A DNA stretch of 64,000 bases from Sphingomonas limnosediminicola (GTDB taxonomy: Bacteria > Pseudomonadota > Alphaproteobacteria > Sphingomonadales > Sphingomonadaceae). The notes under the pieces were generated by a model. That model made no database searches and was not told the origin of the DNA. It was given only the letters and a program-made list of their open reading frames with translations. The position numbers and the translations under genes are program-made. The stretch lies in contig NZ_BAABBM010000001.1 of NCBI RefSeq assembly GCF_039537965.1, positions 2,579,501 through 2,643,500 on the forward strand. The letters run 5' to 3'. The first letter of the stretch is position 1; every line of letters begins with the position of its first letter. Shown one piece after another: positions 50,486-60,090 of the stretch.

Positions 50486-52087
50486 ATGCATGCCAAAGCC
50501 GGCCCGATCGCCAGCAGCCATATGATCATCAGCTGCGCGACCATTGCCGCGATCCTGTTGTTCGTCGCGCTGGGCAGCCGGGTTCTTGCCCCGGCGCTTG
50601 GCGGTGCCGCTGTTCCGAACAGCAGCCTGACCATGGCGTTCCTGCTGAACATCGCGATCATCCTGTTCGGCTGGCGGCGGTCCAAGGATTTGCGCGAGGC
50701 GCTCGACGCCTATGAGCAGGCCGAACGGCTCGCCGAACGCAACGCCAACACCGACCCGACGACGGGACTTGCCAATCGGCGCGAGGTCTTGCGCTCGATT
50801 GCCGACGCAATGGAGGCCAGACGCGGTGCGACTTTGCTGCTGATCGACCTCGACCACTTCAAGCGGGTGAACGACCTTCACGGCCATGTCGTCGGCGACC
50901 AGTTGCTGAAGCATGTCGCCGAAGTGCTCCTCGGCGCCGCACCCAGTGGCGCTTGCTGCGCCCGTACCGGCGGTGACGAGTTCGCAGTGCTTATCGAAAG
51001 CGCCGACGCCAAGAATGCCGAGCAGGTCGCCACTGGCGTGCTCGCCCAGCTCGCGACCCCGACGTTCGCCGCCGGCGCGCAGGTGCAAGCCACCGCCTCG
51101 ATCGGCATTGCCGGCGCTGAGAAGCTTAGCAAGGCCGAGGACCTGCTTCGACGGGGTGACGTTGCGCTTTACTCAGCCAAGCGCGCCGGACGCGGCCAGT
51201 TCGCCTGGTTCGACCCGCAGCTCGACCGCGAGCTGAGCGAGCGGCTCGAGTTCGAGGAGGACATGCGCGTCGGCATCGCCAAGGGCGAGTTCGTGCCGTT
51301 CTTCCAGCCGCTCATCGACCTCAGCACGCGGGACCTCGTCGGGTTCGAGGCGCTCGCTCGCTGGCGCTCGCCGAAGCGCGGCTTCGTCGAGGCCGACCAG
51401 TTCATCGACGTCGCCGAAAGCAGCGGCCTGATCAGCCCGCTGACGCTCGGCGTGATTGCACAGGCGCTAAAGGAAGCGCGGACCTGGCCGCCGAACCTGA
51501 AGCTTGCCGTCAACATCTCGCCAGTTCAGTTCCGTGACAGCCGCCTTGCCGCGCAGATCATCAAGGTGCTGACTGAGAGCGGCTTCCCCGCGAGCCGGCT
51601 GGAAATCGAGATTACCGAGGCCGCGCTGCTTGAAGACCGCGATCAGGTTCTGTCGATCATCCACAGCCTCAAGAACGTTGGCGTCAGCGTCAGCCTCGAC
51701 GATTTCGGGACCGGCTATGCCAGCCTCGCGCAGGTCAATTCGCTGCCGCTCGATCGCGTGAAGATCGATCGCAGCTTTATCAGCACGATCGTTAAGAGCG
51801 AGTCGACGGCGGCGATCGTCAGCTCGATCGCGGGGCTCGGCCATCAGCTTAACGTTCCGATCACCGCCGAGGGCGTTGAGTCCGAGCAAATCCGAAACGC
51901 GCTCAAGAATTTCGGTTGCACCGAAGCGCAAGGCTGGCTGTTCGGCCGCCCGGTGAGCGGCGACAGCGTTCGCACTTTCCTTGGCCTCAAGGGGCAAAAC
52001 GGAGCTGGGGACATGACGGCCGAGCCACCGAAAGCCGCCGAGGGCGACCGCCACCGCTTCACCCCCCGGATCGGGCGAGTGCTTTAG
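50486..52087 (+). CDS. membrane GGDEF-EAL protein (c-di-GMP cyclase/phosphodiesterase)
   Basis: A 533-aa protein with two N-terminal helices (about 11-39 and 47-63), a GGDEF domain with intact DLDHFKRVND (121-130) and GGDEF at 162-166, and an EAL domain with EAL at 288-290, NISPVQFRD, EITEAALLED, DDFGTGYASL, KIDRSF and EGVE. Both active sites look complete, so it could both make and break c-di-GMP. No RxxD I-site is seen before GGDEF. The N-terminal region resembles that of the second GGDEF-EAL gene at 58190. Confidence 0.93.
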   Translation: MHAKAGPIASSHMIISCATIAAILLFVALGSRVLAPALGGAAVPNSSLTMAFLLNIAIILFGWRRSKDLREALDAYEQAERLAERNANTDPTTGLANRREVLRSIADAMEARRGATLLLIDLDHFKRVNDLHGHVVGDQLLKHVAEVLLGAAPSGACCARTGGDEFAVLIESADAKNAEQVATGVLAQLATPTFAAGAQVQATASIGIAGAEKLSKAEDLLRRGDVALYSAKRAGRGQFAWFDPQLDRELSERLEFEEDMRVGIAKGEFVPFFQPLIDLSTRDLVGFEALARWRSPKRGFVEADQFIDVAESSGLISPLTLGVIAQALKEARTWPPNLKLAVNISPVQFRDSRLAAQIIKVLTESGFPASRLEIEITEAALLEDRDQVLSIIHSLKNVGVSVSLDDFGTGYASLAQVNSLPLDRVKIDRSFISTIVKSESTAAIVSSIAGLGHQLNVPITAEGVESEQIRNALKNFGCTEAQGWLFGRPVSGDSVRTFLGLKGQNGAGDMTAEPPKAAEGDRHRFTPRIGRVL

Positions 52088-52118
52088 CTCCGAAAATCAT
52101 GTGCTGCTGACAGCAAAA

Positions 52119-52139
52119 CGCCGCGGAGAAACCGCGGCG
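52119..52139. terminator. bidirectional hairpin between convergent genes
   Basis: CGCCGCGG-AGAAA-CCGCGGCG: an 8-bp perfect stem. On the minus strand it is followed by TTTTGCTG, serving the PEP-CTERM gene; on the plus strand by CTTCGCTT after the GGDEF-EAL gene. It likely terminates both convergent transcripts. Confidence 0.65.
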
Positions 52140-52160
52140 CTTCGCTTATGTGTAGACGGG

Positions 52161-52535
52161 TTACGCGGCCCGATAGGTGACCTTGACGTTCCTCGTCCTG
52201 CGTATTTGGAACCCGATGGCGCCAAAGCCGAGAAGCGTCATCGCCCAGGTCGCTGGTTCAGGGACCTCACCAACCGGTCCGCCTTCTTTATAGAACCACT
52301 GCAGGACCGCCGGGCCTCCGCAGCACTCACCGTAGGACATGGTGAAGTGGTACGTGCCGGCGGACGGCGCGGTGATCGTGAATGGAGTGGTGACCGGGGC
52401 CGTCGGCCCAGGAGTGTCGACGACCAAGCCAATTCCGCCGTCGAGGCTTAGTTGCAAGCCGTCGTCGTGTGCACATTTTTTGAGCAGTGCATAACCCTGG
52501 CCAATTTTCTTGGCGATCAGCGCGCCGGCCAGCAC
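52161..52535 (-). CDS. PEPxxWA-CTERM sorting-domain protein (5' end disturbed)
   Basis: The C-terminus VPEPATWAMTLLGFGAIGFQ followed by RRTR is a PEPxxWA-CTERM exosortase-type sorting signal, seen in sphingomonads. The middle (TAPVTTPFTITAPSAGTYHF, YGECCGGPA) is a short beta-rich domain of the secreted kind. The frame opens at a GTG (52535) without a full signal peptide. Just upstream, codons for RSLVLAVLAGALIA are in frame, but the ATG (ATGAACGC) is one base out; one more A would give M-K-R-S-L. Function unknown. Confidence 0.7.
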   Translation of the reverse strand: MLAGALIAKKIGQGYALLKKCAHDDGLQLSLDGGIGLVVDTPGPTAPVTTPFTITAPSAGTYHFTMSYGECCGGPAVLQWFYKEGGPVGEVPEPATWAMTLLGFGAIGFQIRRTRNVKVTYRAA

Positions 52536-52567
52536 CGCGAGGACGAGTGAGCGTTCATCCTATCATC

Positions 52568-53671
52568 CTATTTGCCGCAGTCGAACAAATCCGGATGCTG
52601 GCGCGGCTGGGAGCGGAGATATTGCGGCGGCACCTGCACCTTGCCGCCGATTTCGGCTGCCGCGTGCCACGGCCAGCGCGGGTCGTAGAGGATGCCGCGG
52701 GCGAGCGCGACCATGTCGGCATCGCCCGTTCCGACGATTGCCTCTGCCTGCTCCGGCTCAGTGATCATCCCGACCGCAACGACCGGCATGTTGACGGCGC
52801 GCTTGATCTCGCGGGCTAGAGGAACCTGATAGCTCGGGCCGACCGGGATCTGCTGGCGCGGGTCCAGGCCGCCGCTAGAGACGTGAATGGCGCCGCAGCC
52901 GAGCGCATCCAGCGCCCTAGCGAACTCTATCGTTTGCTCAAGGTCCCAGCCACCATCGACCCAGTCGGTTGCGGAGACGCGCATCGTGACGGGCTTGTCG
53001 GGCGGAAAGGCAGCGCGAACCGCGTCGAATACTTCGAGCGGGAAGCGCATTCGGTTTTCGAGGCTGCCGCCATATTCGTCGGTGCGGCGGTTGGAGAGCG
53101 GCGAAAGGAACTGGTGGAGGAGATAGCCGTGCGCGCCGTGTAGCTGGACGGCAGCGAGGTCGAGGCGCGCTGCGCGCACTGCGGCGTCCGCGAACGCTTC
53201 ACGGATGCGATCAAGGCGCTCGCGGTCGAGCTCGACCGGCGGGTTCTCGCCTTCGAGGAATGGAATGGGCGAAGGCGCTACCGTCTGCCATCCATTCTCC
53301 GCATGCGGCGTAATCTGTGCGCCGCCGAACCATGGTTTGTCGGTCGACGCCTTGCGCCCGGCATGGCCCAGTTGGATCGCAACCGGCATGTCCGACCAGC
53401 GCCGAACGCTTGCCAGCACCCGCGCCATCGCTTCCTCGTTGGCGTCCGACCACAGGCCGGTGTCGCCGTAGCTGATGCGCCCCTCCGGCGTAACGCCGGT
53501 TGCCTCGATGGTGAGCAGCGCCGCGCCGGACAGCGCGAGATGGCCGAGGTGGATCATGTGCCAGTCGGTCATGTTCCCGTCCTCGGCCGAATATTGGCAC
53601 ATGGGCGCTATGACGATGCGGTTAGCGAGCTTGAGGCCGCCGACCTCGATCGGGCTGAACAAGGCTGGCAT
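52568..53671 (-). CDS. NADH:flavin oxidoreductase, YqjM-like old yellow enzyme
   Basis: A 367-aa FMN-dependent TIM-barrel ene-reductase from the ATG at 53671; the frame extends to 53800. Cys25 and Tyr27 in APMCQYSAEDG match the class III (YqjM) redox-modulating cysteine and tyrosine. The substrate-binding histidine pair is in QLHGAHGYLLHQFLSPLSNRR, then DEYGGSLENR. The C-terminal has the FMN phosphate-binding GDADMVALARGILYDP. It reduces activated C=C bonds; the physiological substrate is unknown. It is probably co-transcribed with the adjacent LLM enzyme (8-bp gap). Confidence 0.92.
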   Translation of the reverse strand: MPALFSPIEVGGLKLANRIVIAPMCQYSAEDGNMTDWHMIHLGHLALSGAALLTIEATGVTPEGRISYGDTGLWSDANEEAMARVLASVRRWSDMPVAIQLGHAGRKASTDKPWFGGAQITPHAENGWQTVAPSPIPFLEGENPPVELDRERLDRIREAFADAAVRAARLDLAAVQLHGAHGYLLHQFLSPLSNRRTDEYGGSLENRMRFPLEVFDAVRAAFPPDKPVTMRVSATDWVDGGWDLEQTIEFARALDALGCGAIHVSSGGLDPRQQIPVGPSYQVPLAREIKRAVNMPVVAVGMITEPEQAEAIVGTGDADMVALARGILYDPRWPWHAAAEIGGKVQVPPQYLRSQPRQHPDLFDCGK

Positions 53672-53679
53672 GAAATTCC

Positions 53680-54681
53680 TTAGCTGGAGAGAGCGGGTTC
53701 GGGCTGCCGGACGGCTTCCATGAGGAGTTGGTAGGATTTCAGACGCGCCTGGTGATCGTAAACCTGCGCGGTGACCATCAGCTCGTCGGGTAGCGTGCAC
53801 TCGACGAACTCCCCGATCTGGCGGCGCGCCGTCTCGGGACTGCCGATGGCGGATGCCGACAGTATCTGGCGCAGCGTTGCGCGCGCCTCGAGCGGCAGCT
53901 CGTCGGCATAACCGGGCCTCGGCGGCGGTAGCTGGATGGGGTTGCCGGTGCGTAGCGAGACGAAGGCCTGCTGCACCGATGTTGCCAGCAGCTGCGCTTC
54001 CTCGTCGCTGTCTGCGACGATCGCATTGAAGCCGAGCATGACGTACGGCTTGTCGAGCTGTTCCGACGGCTCGAACCGCTCGCGATAAACCTTGATCGCC
54101 TCCATCATCATCTGCGGCGCGAAGTGCGAGGCGAAGGCGTATGGAAGGCCGAGCATTGCCGCGAGTTGCGCTCCGAACAGGCTCGACCCGAGAATCCAGA
54201 TCGGGATGGAGAGGCCCTCGCCGGGAATCGCACGGACACGCCCGTTGTCACCGCGGAAATAGCCCATGAGCTCGACCACATCGCGCGGGAACTGATCGGC
54301 GTCCGACACCAGGTTGCGGCGCATCGCATGAGCAGCGGCCTGGTCCGTGCCCGGAGCGCGTCCCAGTCCGAGGTCGATGCGGCCGGGATAGAGGGATTCC
54401 AGCGTGCCGAACTGCTCAGCGACGATCAGCGGTGCGTGGTTGGGCAGCATGATGCCGCCAGCGCCGATGCGAATCGTCGAGGTCTGCGACCCGACGAACG
54501 CCAGTGCCACCGCCGTCGCCGCGCTCGCGATGCCAGCCATCGAATGATGCTCGGCCATCCAGAACCGCTGGTAGAGGAGGCTCTCCGCATGGCGGGCGAG
54601 GTCGGCGGAGTTGCGAAGTGACTGCCCCGCGTCGCTCCCCTCGACGATCGGTGACAGGTCGAGGATGGAGAGGGGCACCAT
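53680..54681 (-). CDS. LLM-class flavin-dependent oxidoreductase
   Basis: A 333-aa luciferase-like monooxygenase. It has [39 protein letters not shown] (about 39-58), the nonpolar [45 protein letters not shown] block and the [15 protein letters not shown] segment. It is of the 'MsnO8' alkanal monooxygenase-like subgroup. The start ATG at 54681 is well supported. FMN-linked, with substrate unknown; it sits directly upstream of the OYE gene. Confidence 0.9.
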   Translation of the reverse strand: MVPLSILDLSPIVEGSDAGQSLRNSADLARHAESLLYQRFWMAEHHSMAGIASAATAVALAFVGSQTSTIRIGAGGIMLPNHAPLIVAEQFGTLESLYPGRIDLGLGRAPGTDQAAAHAMRRNLVSDADQFPRDVVELMGYFRGDNGRVRAIPGEGLSIPIWILGSSLFGAQLAAMLGLPYAFASHFAPQMMMEAIKVYRERFEPSEQLDKPYVMLGFNAIVADSDEEAQLLATSVQQAFVSLRTGNPIQLPPPRPGYADELPLEARATLRQILSASAIGSPETARRQIGEFVECTLPDELMVTAQVYDHQARLKSYQLLMEAVRQPEPALSS

Positions 54682-54747
54682 GGGCCCGCATTTGGGTCGT
54701 TCATCGCGTCACCGCAAGGTCAGTGGCAGGCGGCAGCTGGCTTTAGG

Positions 54748-55149
54748 CTATGCTCCCGACTGCTCGTCGGTTGGATAGGTCGCGTTCGCCAATCCCCATG
54801 CGATCGCGAGCGCGAGGGCAGCCCACGCGGGCATCGCATAGTCGGTGTCGAAGCCGGTCAGCATCAGCGCAAGAAAGCAGAAGAAGCCGAGGACGTACCA
54901 GCCCTTCGGCGATCCTTTGCCGGCGATCTCATATTGGATCCAATTGAGCTGCTCGGAGCCCCGTTCCTCCGGACCGTGCATCGGGCGTCGCCGTCCACGA
55001 GTCAGGAGCAGCAGCAGGGCGAGGCTGCCTACCAAGGCCGCAAGCGCCCTGGGCAGCAGGGCCGGCGCGCCAAACCATTCAATTAGCAGCGTAACGCAGA
55101 GGGTGAGCGCGACGATGGAGGGCGCGCGCTTCGATAGGCTGTCGATCAT
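54748..55149 (-). CDS. hypothetical membrane protein, 133 aa
   Basis: Four hydrophobic helices in two pairs: IVALTLCVTLLIEWFG, LPRALAALVGSLALLLLL, then a hydrophilic loop (RGRRRPMHGPEERGSEQLNWIQ), YVLGFFCFLALMLTGF and AWAALALAIAWGLA. I recognise no family. The ATG at 55149 is the first start after which the sequence looks like a real membrane protein; the open frame reaches 55506 but its upstream part is antisense to rpsA-leader sequence. Confidence 0.6.
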   Translation of the reverse strand: MIDSLSKRAPSIVALTLCVTLLIEWFGAPALLPRALAALVGSLALLLLLTRGRRRPMHGPEERGSEQLNWIQYEIAGKGSPKGWYVLGFFCFLALMLTGFDTDYAMPAWAALALAIAWGLANATYPTDEQSGA

Positions 55150-55490
55150 GGGACTTGCGCGCACGGCGCTTCTATCGATGACCTCGCGACCGTCTGCAAT
55201 GCCCACTGGCGCAACTTGCCCTCTAAGCCCCTCTAAGCTAAGGGGCGCGCGTCCGGCGGCGGTGGCCGCGGAAGCCCGTCTCTTCGGCGAGCGCGTACGG
55301 TGTACCGGAAGCGACCGGCACCGGGGCGCGCTCTTTGTCATGAACAGGGCCGTTCCGAACACCGCCCGCAGGTCGCCGCTTCGGCACGGTGCCGCCGCGG
55401 CAGTGCATGCAACCAGGTCCGCATGTGAAGGCCCGCCATGGTGGCGCGTCACGCGGCAGGCCAGTTTGAAGTTCAGGAACACAGATACAC
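55150..55490 (+). promoter_or_regulatory. rpsA upstream/leader region
   Basis: 341 bp without a defensible gene before rpsA. The last 160 bp contain several GC-rich self-complementary segments (for example GGCACGGTGCC near 55383-55393 and CCGCGG nearby), compatible with a structured S1 mRNA leader; S1 regulates its own translation in some bacteria. The frames crossing it are arginine-rich shadows. It must also hold the rpsA promoter. Confidence 0.4.
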
Positions 55491-57221
<1,731 letters not shown>

Positions 57222-57226
57222 TTGTG

Positions 57227-57258
57227 AAGGCGGCGTTTCTTCTTGAGACGCCGCCTTT
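57227..57258 (+). terminator. intrinsic terminator after rpsA
   Basis: AAGGCGGCGT and ACGCCGCCTT form a 10-bp stem around a TTCTTCTTGAG-type loop, followed by TTCAATTCC. It begins 5 bp after the rpsA stop. Confidence 0.8.
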
Positions 57259-57360
57259 CAATTCCTCTTGCGTGAGAAACTGATTCCTGACAGCCTTATT
57301 CCCAAGCGGCCCATTGTTCGGGGGGAGTAGGGGCCGGTCATCCTTAATGCGGGGAAGCCG

Positions 57361-57657
57361 ATGATCCGTTCTGAGCTGGTGCAGAAGCTTTGCACCGATT
57401 TCCCGGACCTCACGCAGCGTGAGGTCGAGGGCGTGGTCAGCGCCATTTTCGATTCTATCACGGATCAGCTCGCCAAGGGCGGCCGGGTGGAGCTTCGCGG
57501 CTTCGGCGCCTTCTCGACGCGCAACCGTGATGCGCGCATCGGCCGTAACCCGCGCACCGGCGAATCCGTCGATGTCGACGCCAAGCGCGTGCCTTACTTC
57601 AAGCCTGGCAAGGAAATGCGCGAGCGCCTGAACTTAGGTGAAGTCACTGCCGAATAG
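57361..57657 (+). CDS. ihfB: integration host factor subunit beta
   Basis: A 98-aa HU/IHF-fold DNA-bending protein with [79 protein letters not shown]. The RNPRTGE arm and the PYFKPGKE signature mark IHF-beta rather than HU. It pairs with IhfA (not in the window) in replication, recombination and transcription. It is immediately downstream of rpsA and before tRNA-Leu. Confidence 0.95.
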   Translation: MIRSELVQKLCTDFPDLTQREVEGVVSAIFDSITDQLAKGGRVELRGFGAFSTRNRDARIGRNPRTGESVDVDAKRVPYFKPGKEMRERLNLGEVTAE

Positions 57658-57691
57658 CCGGGGCAGCACTACCGTCGCCGCGGCTGGCAAT

Positions 57692-57777
57692 GCGGACGTG
57701 GCGGAACGGTAGACGCTGGAGACTTAAAATCTTCTTCCCGATTGGGAGTGCGGGTTCGATTCCCGCCGTCCGCACCA
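57692..57777 (+). tRNA. tRNA-Leu (TAA)
   Basis: An 86-nt class II tRNA with encoded CCA: acceptor GCGGACG pairs with CGTCCGC, the D arm contains GTGGCGGAACGGTAGACGC, the anticodon loop CTTAAAA gives TAA at 34-36, the long variable arm is CTTCTTCCCGATTGGGAG-like, and the T arm is GCGGGTTCGATTCCCGC. Confidence 0.96.
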
Positions 57778-57943
57778 ACCCTTGAGCAGCCGAGCGTAGA
57801 GATTCGATCGCGATGCGATCGTCGAGCAGCGCGAAGAGCCTGCGAAAGCCGGCCGGCCGCCGGCCCCTATGCCGAGTGGATCGACGTCACGTATTTATTC
57901 CGTGACGGCGCGAGACCTTCGAAACCGAACATCCACACAGCCC

Positions 57944-57975
57944 AAAAAATTGGGGCAGACCGAAGCCCGCCCCAA
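57944..57975 (-). terminator. intrinsic terminator (minus strand)
   Basis: On the minus strand TTGGGGCGGG and TGCCCCAA flank a CTTCGGTC loop, followed by TTTTTT. The stem is 8 bp with a bulge. It lies about 23 bp downstream of the poly-proline reading-frame end at 57998, implying that a minus-strand gene once ended here. Confidence 0.7.
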
Positions 57976-57997
57976 CCCCTGTGTTCAGCGTTGCCGC

Positions 57998-58084
57998 TTA
58001 GCCGCGTTCGCCGCGCTCCACCGGAGGCGGTGGGGGTGGCGGCGGAGGCGGCGGAGCGGGGCAAGTCGCCGCAACGTCGATCAC
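57998..58084 (-). pseudogene. 3' remnant of an OmpA-like or proline-tailed outer-membrane protein gene
   Basis: On the minus strand, the frame ending at the TAA 57998-58000 reads VIDVAATCPAP followed by eleven prolines and VERGERG, a C-terminal tail known to me from sphingomonad OmpA-like/surface proteins. It is limited to 28 codons from a GTG at 58084 and is preceded in frame by a stop. No signal peptide or beta-barrel sequence is found upstream. A good terminator sits just downstream. The best reading is a truncated gene end. Confidence 0.4.
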
Positions 58085-58189
58085 CGAGTTCCCGACGATT
58101 CATGGTCACCGAAAAATTGACCAATTTTCGAACATTAATCGATGTTTCACGAGACGGTTTATTAAGCGTTTTCTCATAACACCGTCGCC

Positions 58190-59809
58190 GTGAGTAAAGC
58201 TGTACCGAGTAACAGCGCTTCGGCGGCGAATGAGCGCGTGGTCAATGCACAGCGCGATGCGATAGTGCTTACCATCCTCATTGCCGCGGTATTGTTGCTC
58301 ATCTGGAACGGCAGCACCTTCTTCGCCAATCTGCAGATCGCGGGGAATTTCGACCCCGACGTACGCATCGCAAGTACCGCCTTAACGCTGAATGTCGCAC
58401 TGATCCTGTTCGGCTGGCGGCGCTACGTCGACCTGCAGCACGAAGCGGAATTGCGGGCAGAGCAGGAACGGCGGGCCGTCGTCCTCGCAACGACTGACGC
58501 CATCAGCGGCCTCTACAATCGCAAGGGCTTCGCGGACCGCGCCGGCGAGTTGCTGGCGCGAAGCTTGGTAAGTGGCGATCATGTCGCGGTGGTTTCGTGC
58601 CAGGTTCAGCGGTTCAAGACCGTCAACGACCAGCACGGTCTGGAGATGGGCGATCGCCTGCTCAAGGAGATCGCGGCTTCCCTCAGCAAGGAGTTGCCGG
58701 GTCACATGGTCATCGCGAGGCTTAGCGGTGACGAATTCGCTGTCGCGCTCGCCGTTCGGCCGGACCAGGCGGAGCGGGCCGAGGAAGTCGCCGAGACCCT
58801 CCTGAAGATCGTCACTCGCCCATACGTCTTCGAAAACCGGATCATCCAGGTCGGCGCGTTTGTCGGCATTGCGGTAGCACCCGCAGCGGAGGCCGGCGTG
58901 CCCGATCTCCTGCGCCGCGCCGACATCGCGATGGACCGCGCCCGGAACGGCCGCATCGCGCGCCCCGTATGGTTCGACGCCGGCATGGAGCGGGCTCTAC
59001 TGGCCCAGGGAGAGATCGAGCAGGGCATCCGGTTCGGCCTGGAGAACGGCCAGTTCATTCCCTTTTTCGAACCGCAGGTGGACCTCGCGACCGGCGACAT
59101 CGTCGGCTTCGAGGTGCTGGCGCGCTGGAATCACCCACTCACCGGCATCATTGGCCCGGACATTTTCATCCCGATTGCCGAGGAAATCGGCCTGATCGGC
59201 CGTATGTCGGAGCAATTGATCGGCGAAGCGCTGCGGGAGGCCGCGACCTGGGACCCGGCGATCAAGATCTCCGTCAACATTTCCCCGTCGCAGCTTGCCG
59301 ATAGCTGGTTTGCGCAGCGGATCGTCCGCTTGCTGACCGAAACGCGCTTCCCGGCAGATCGCCTCGTCGTGGAAGTGACCGAAACCTCGCTGTTCGCCGA
59401 CATGGATCTCGCGCGTTCGATCGTGGCAAGCCTCAAGAACCAGGGCATCCGCCTTGCGCTCGACGATTTCGGCACCGGCTTCTCGTCGCTGGCGCACCTT
59501 CGCTCACTGCCGTTCGACATCATCAAGATCGACCGTAGCTTCGTCGCCGACATTCACAGCAAACGCGAGAATGGCGCGATCATCCGTGCCGTGACCACGC
59601 TTGCCAATGCGCTGTGCGTGCCGGTCTGCGTCGAGGGTATCGAGAACGAGAGCACGCTCGAGGGCGTGATGTCGCTCGGCTGCGAGATCGGGCAGGGGTG
59701 GTATTTCGGCAAGGCCATGCCGGCCGAGCAGGCCCGAGAGATGCTCGCGACCAGTCGCCGCACCGAGCTTCTGCAGCCGCCGCATTCGTCCGCCGCAGCC
59801 CGAGCTTAG
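58190..59809 (+). CDS. membrane GGDEF-EAL protein with degenerate GGDEF
   Basis: A 539-aa protein with two N-terminal helices (about 24-40 and 62-77). The GGDEF domain is degenerate: SGDEF at 179-183 and SCQVQRFKTVND (136-147) where the metal-binding D-x-D of DLDxFK is lost. The EAL domain reads EVL at 308-310 but keeps NISPSQLAD, EVTETSLFAD, DDFGTGFSSL, KIDRSF and CVEGIE, so it is probably a phosphodiesterase. The start is GTG. Its N-terminal region resembles that of the gene at 50486, suggesting a paralogue. Confidence 0.92.
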   Translation: MSKAVPSNSASAANERVVNAQRDAIVLTILIAAVLLLIWNGSTFFANLQIAGNFDPDVRIASTALTLNVALILFGWRRYVDLQHEAELRAEQERRAVVLATTDAISGLYNRKGFADRAGELLARSLVSGDHVAVVSCQVQRFKTVNDQHGLEMGDRLLKEIAASLSKELPGHMVIARLSGDEFAVALAVRPDQAERAEEVAETLLKIVTRPYVFENRIIQVGAFVGIAVAPAAEAGVPDLLRRADIAMDRARNGRIARPVWFDAGMERALLAQGEIEQGIRFGLENGQFIPFFEPQVDLATGDIVGFEVLARWNHPLTGIIGPDIFIPIAEEIGLIGRMSEQLIGEALREAATWDPAIKISVNISPSQLADSWFAQRIVRLLTETRFPADRLVVEVTETSLFADMDLARSIVASLKNQGIRLALDDFGTGFSSLAHLRSLPFDIIKIDRSFVADIHSKRENGAIIRAVTTLANALCVPVCVEGIENESTLEGVMSLGCEIGQGWYFGKAMPAEQAREMLATSRRTELLQPPHSSAAARA

Positions 59810-59915
59810 TTCCAAAAACAGGAGATTAGAGCCATCTGTCCCGCCACGGGACGGATGGAGCCCTGTTGTGCAATCGGTGTTTTGAACATGGTGAATGTCC
59901 GGTTAAGGATTTACC

Positions 59916-60083
59916 ATGTTGCTTGCGCGTCCAGCCCGTTCGATCAACCCGCGCCGCTTCGGCCGCGGCCCCGTGAAGGATGCGGGGCCGGCACCGACGC
60001 CGGCGAAGATCAGTGACGATCTGAAGCTATTCGCGACGACCTTCGCCGCTGGGTTCGTCTTCGTTTCGGTGTTCTTCGGCTAA
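59916..60083 (+). CDS. small membrane protein, 55 aa
   Basis: ATG at 59916 with an AAGGA box 6 bp upstream. The first half is basic and proline-rich (MLLARPARSINPRRFGRG); the second has ISDDLKLFATTFAAGFVFVSVFFG, a C-terminal transmembrane helix ending at the stop. Short tail-anchored proteins with DDLKLFxxTFxxGF are common in sphingomonads. The role is unknown. It converges with the MFS transporter. Confidence 0.65.
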   Translation: MLLARPARSINPRRFGRGPVKDAGPAPTPAKISDDLKLFATTFAAGFVFVSVFFG

Positions 60084-60090
60084 GCCGCGA

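Noticed and set aside
58021..58063. G-rich repeat or G-quadruplex element
   Set aside because: The GGCGG/GGTGG run is explained by eleven consecutive proline codons on the minus strand.
57742..58179. 145-aa plus-strand frame after tRNA-Leu
   Set aside because: It begins inside the tRNA, is Arg/Ala-rich without motif, and crosses the minus-strand terminator and poly-proline remnant.
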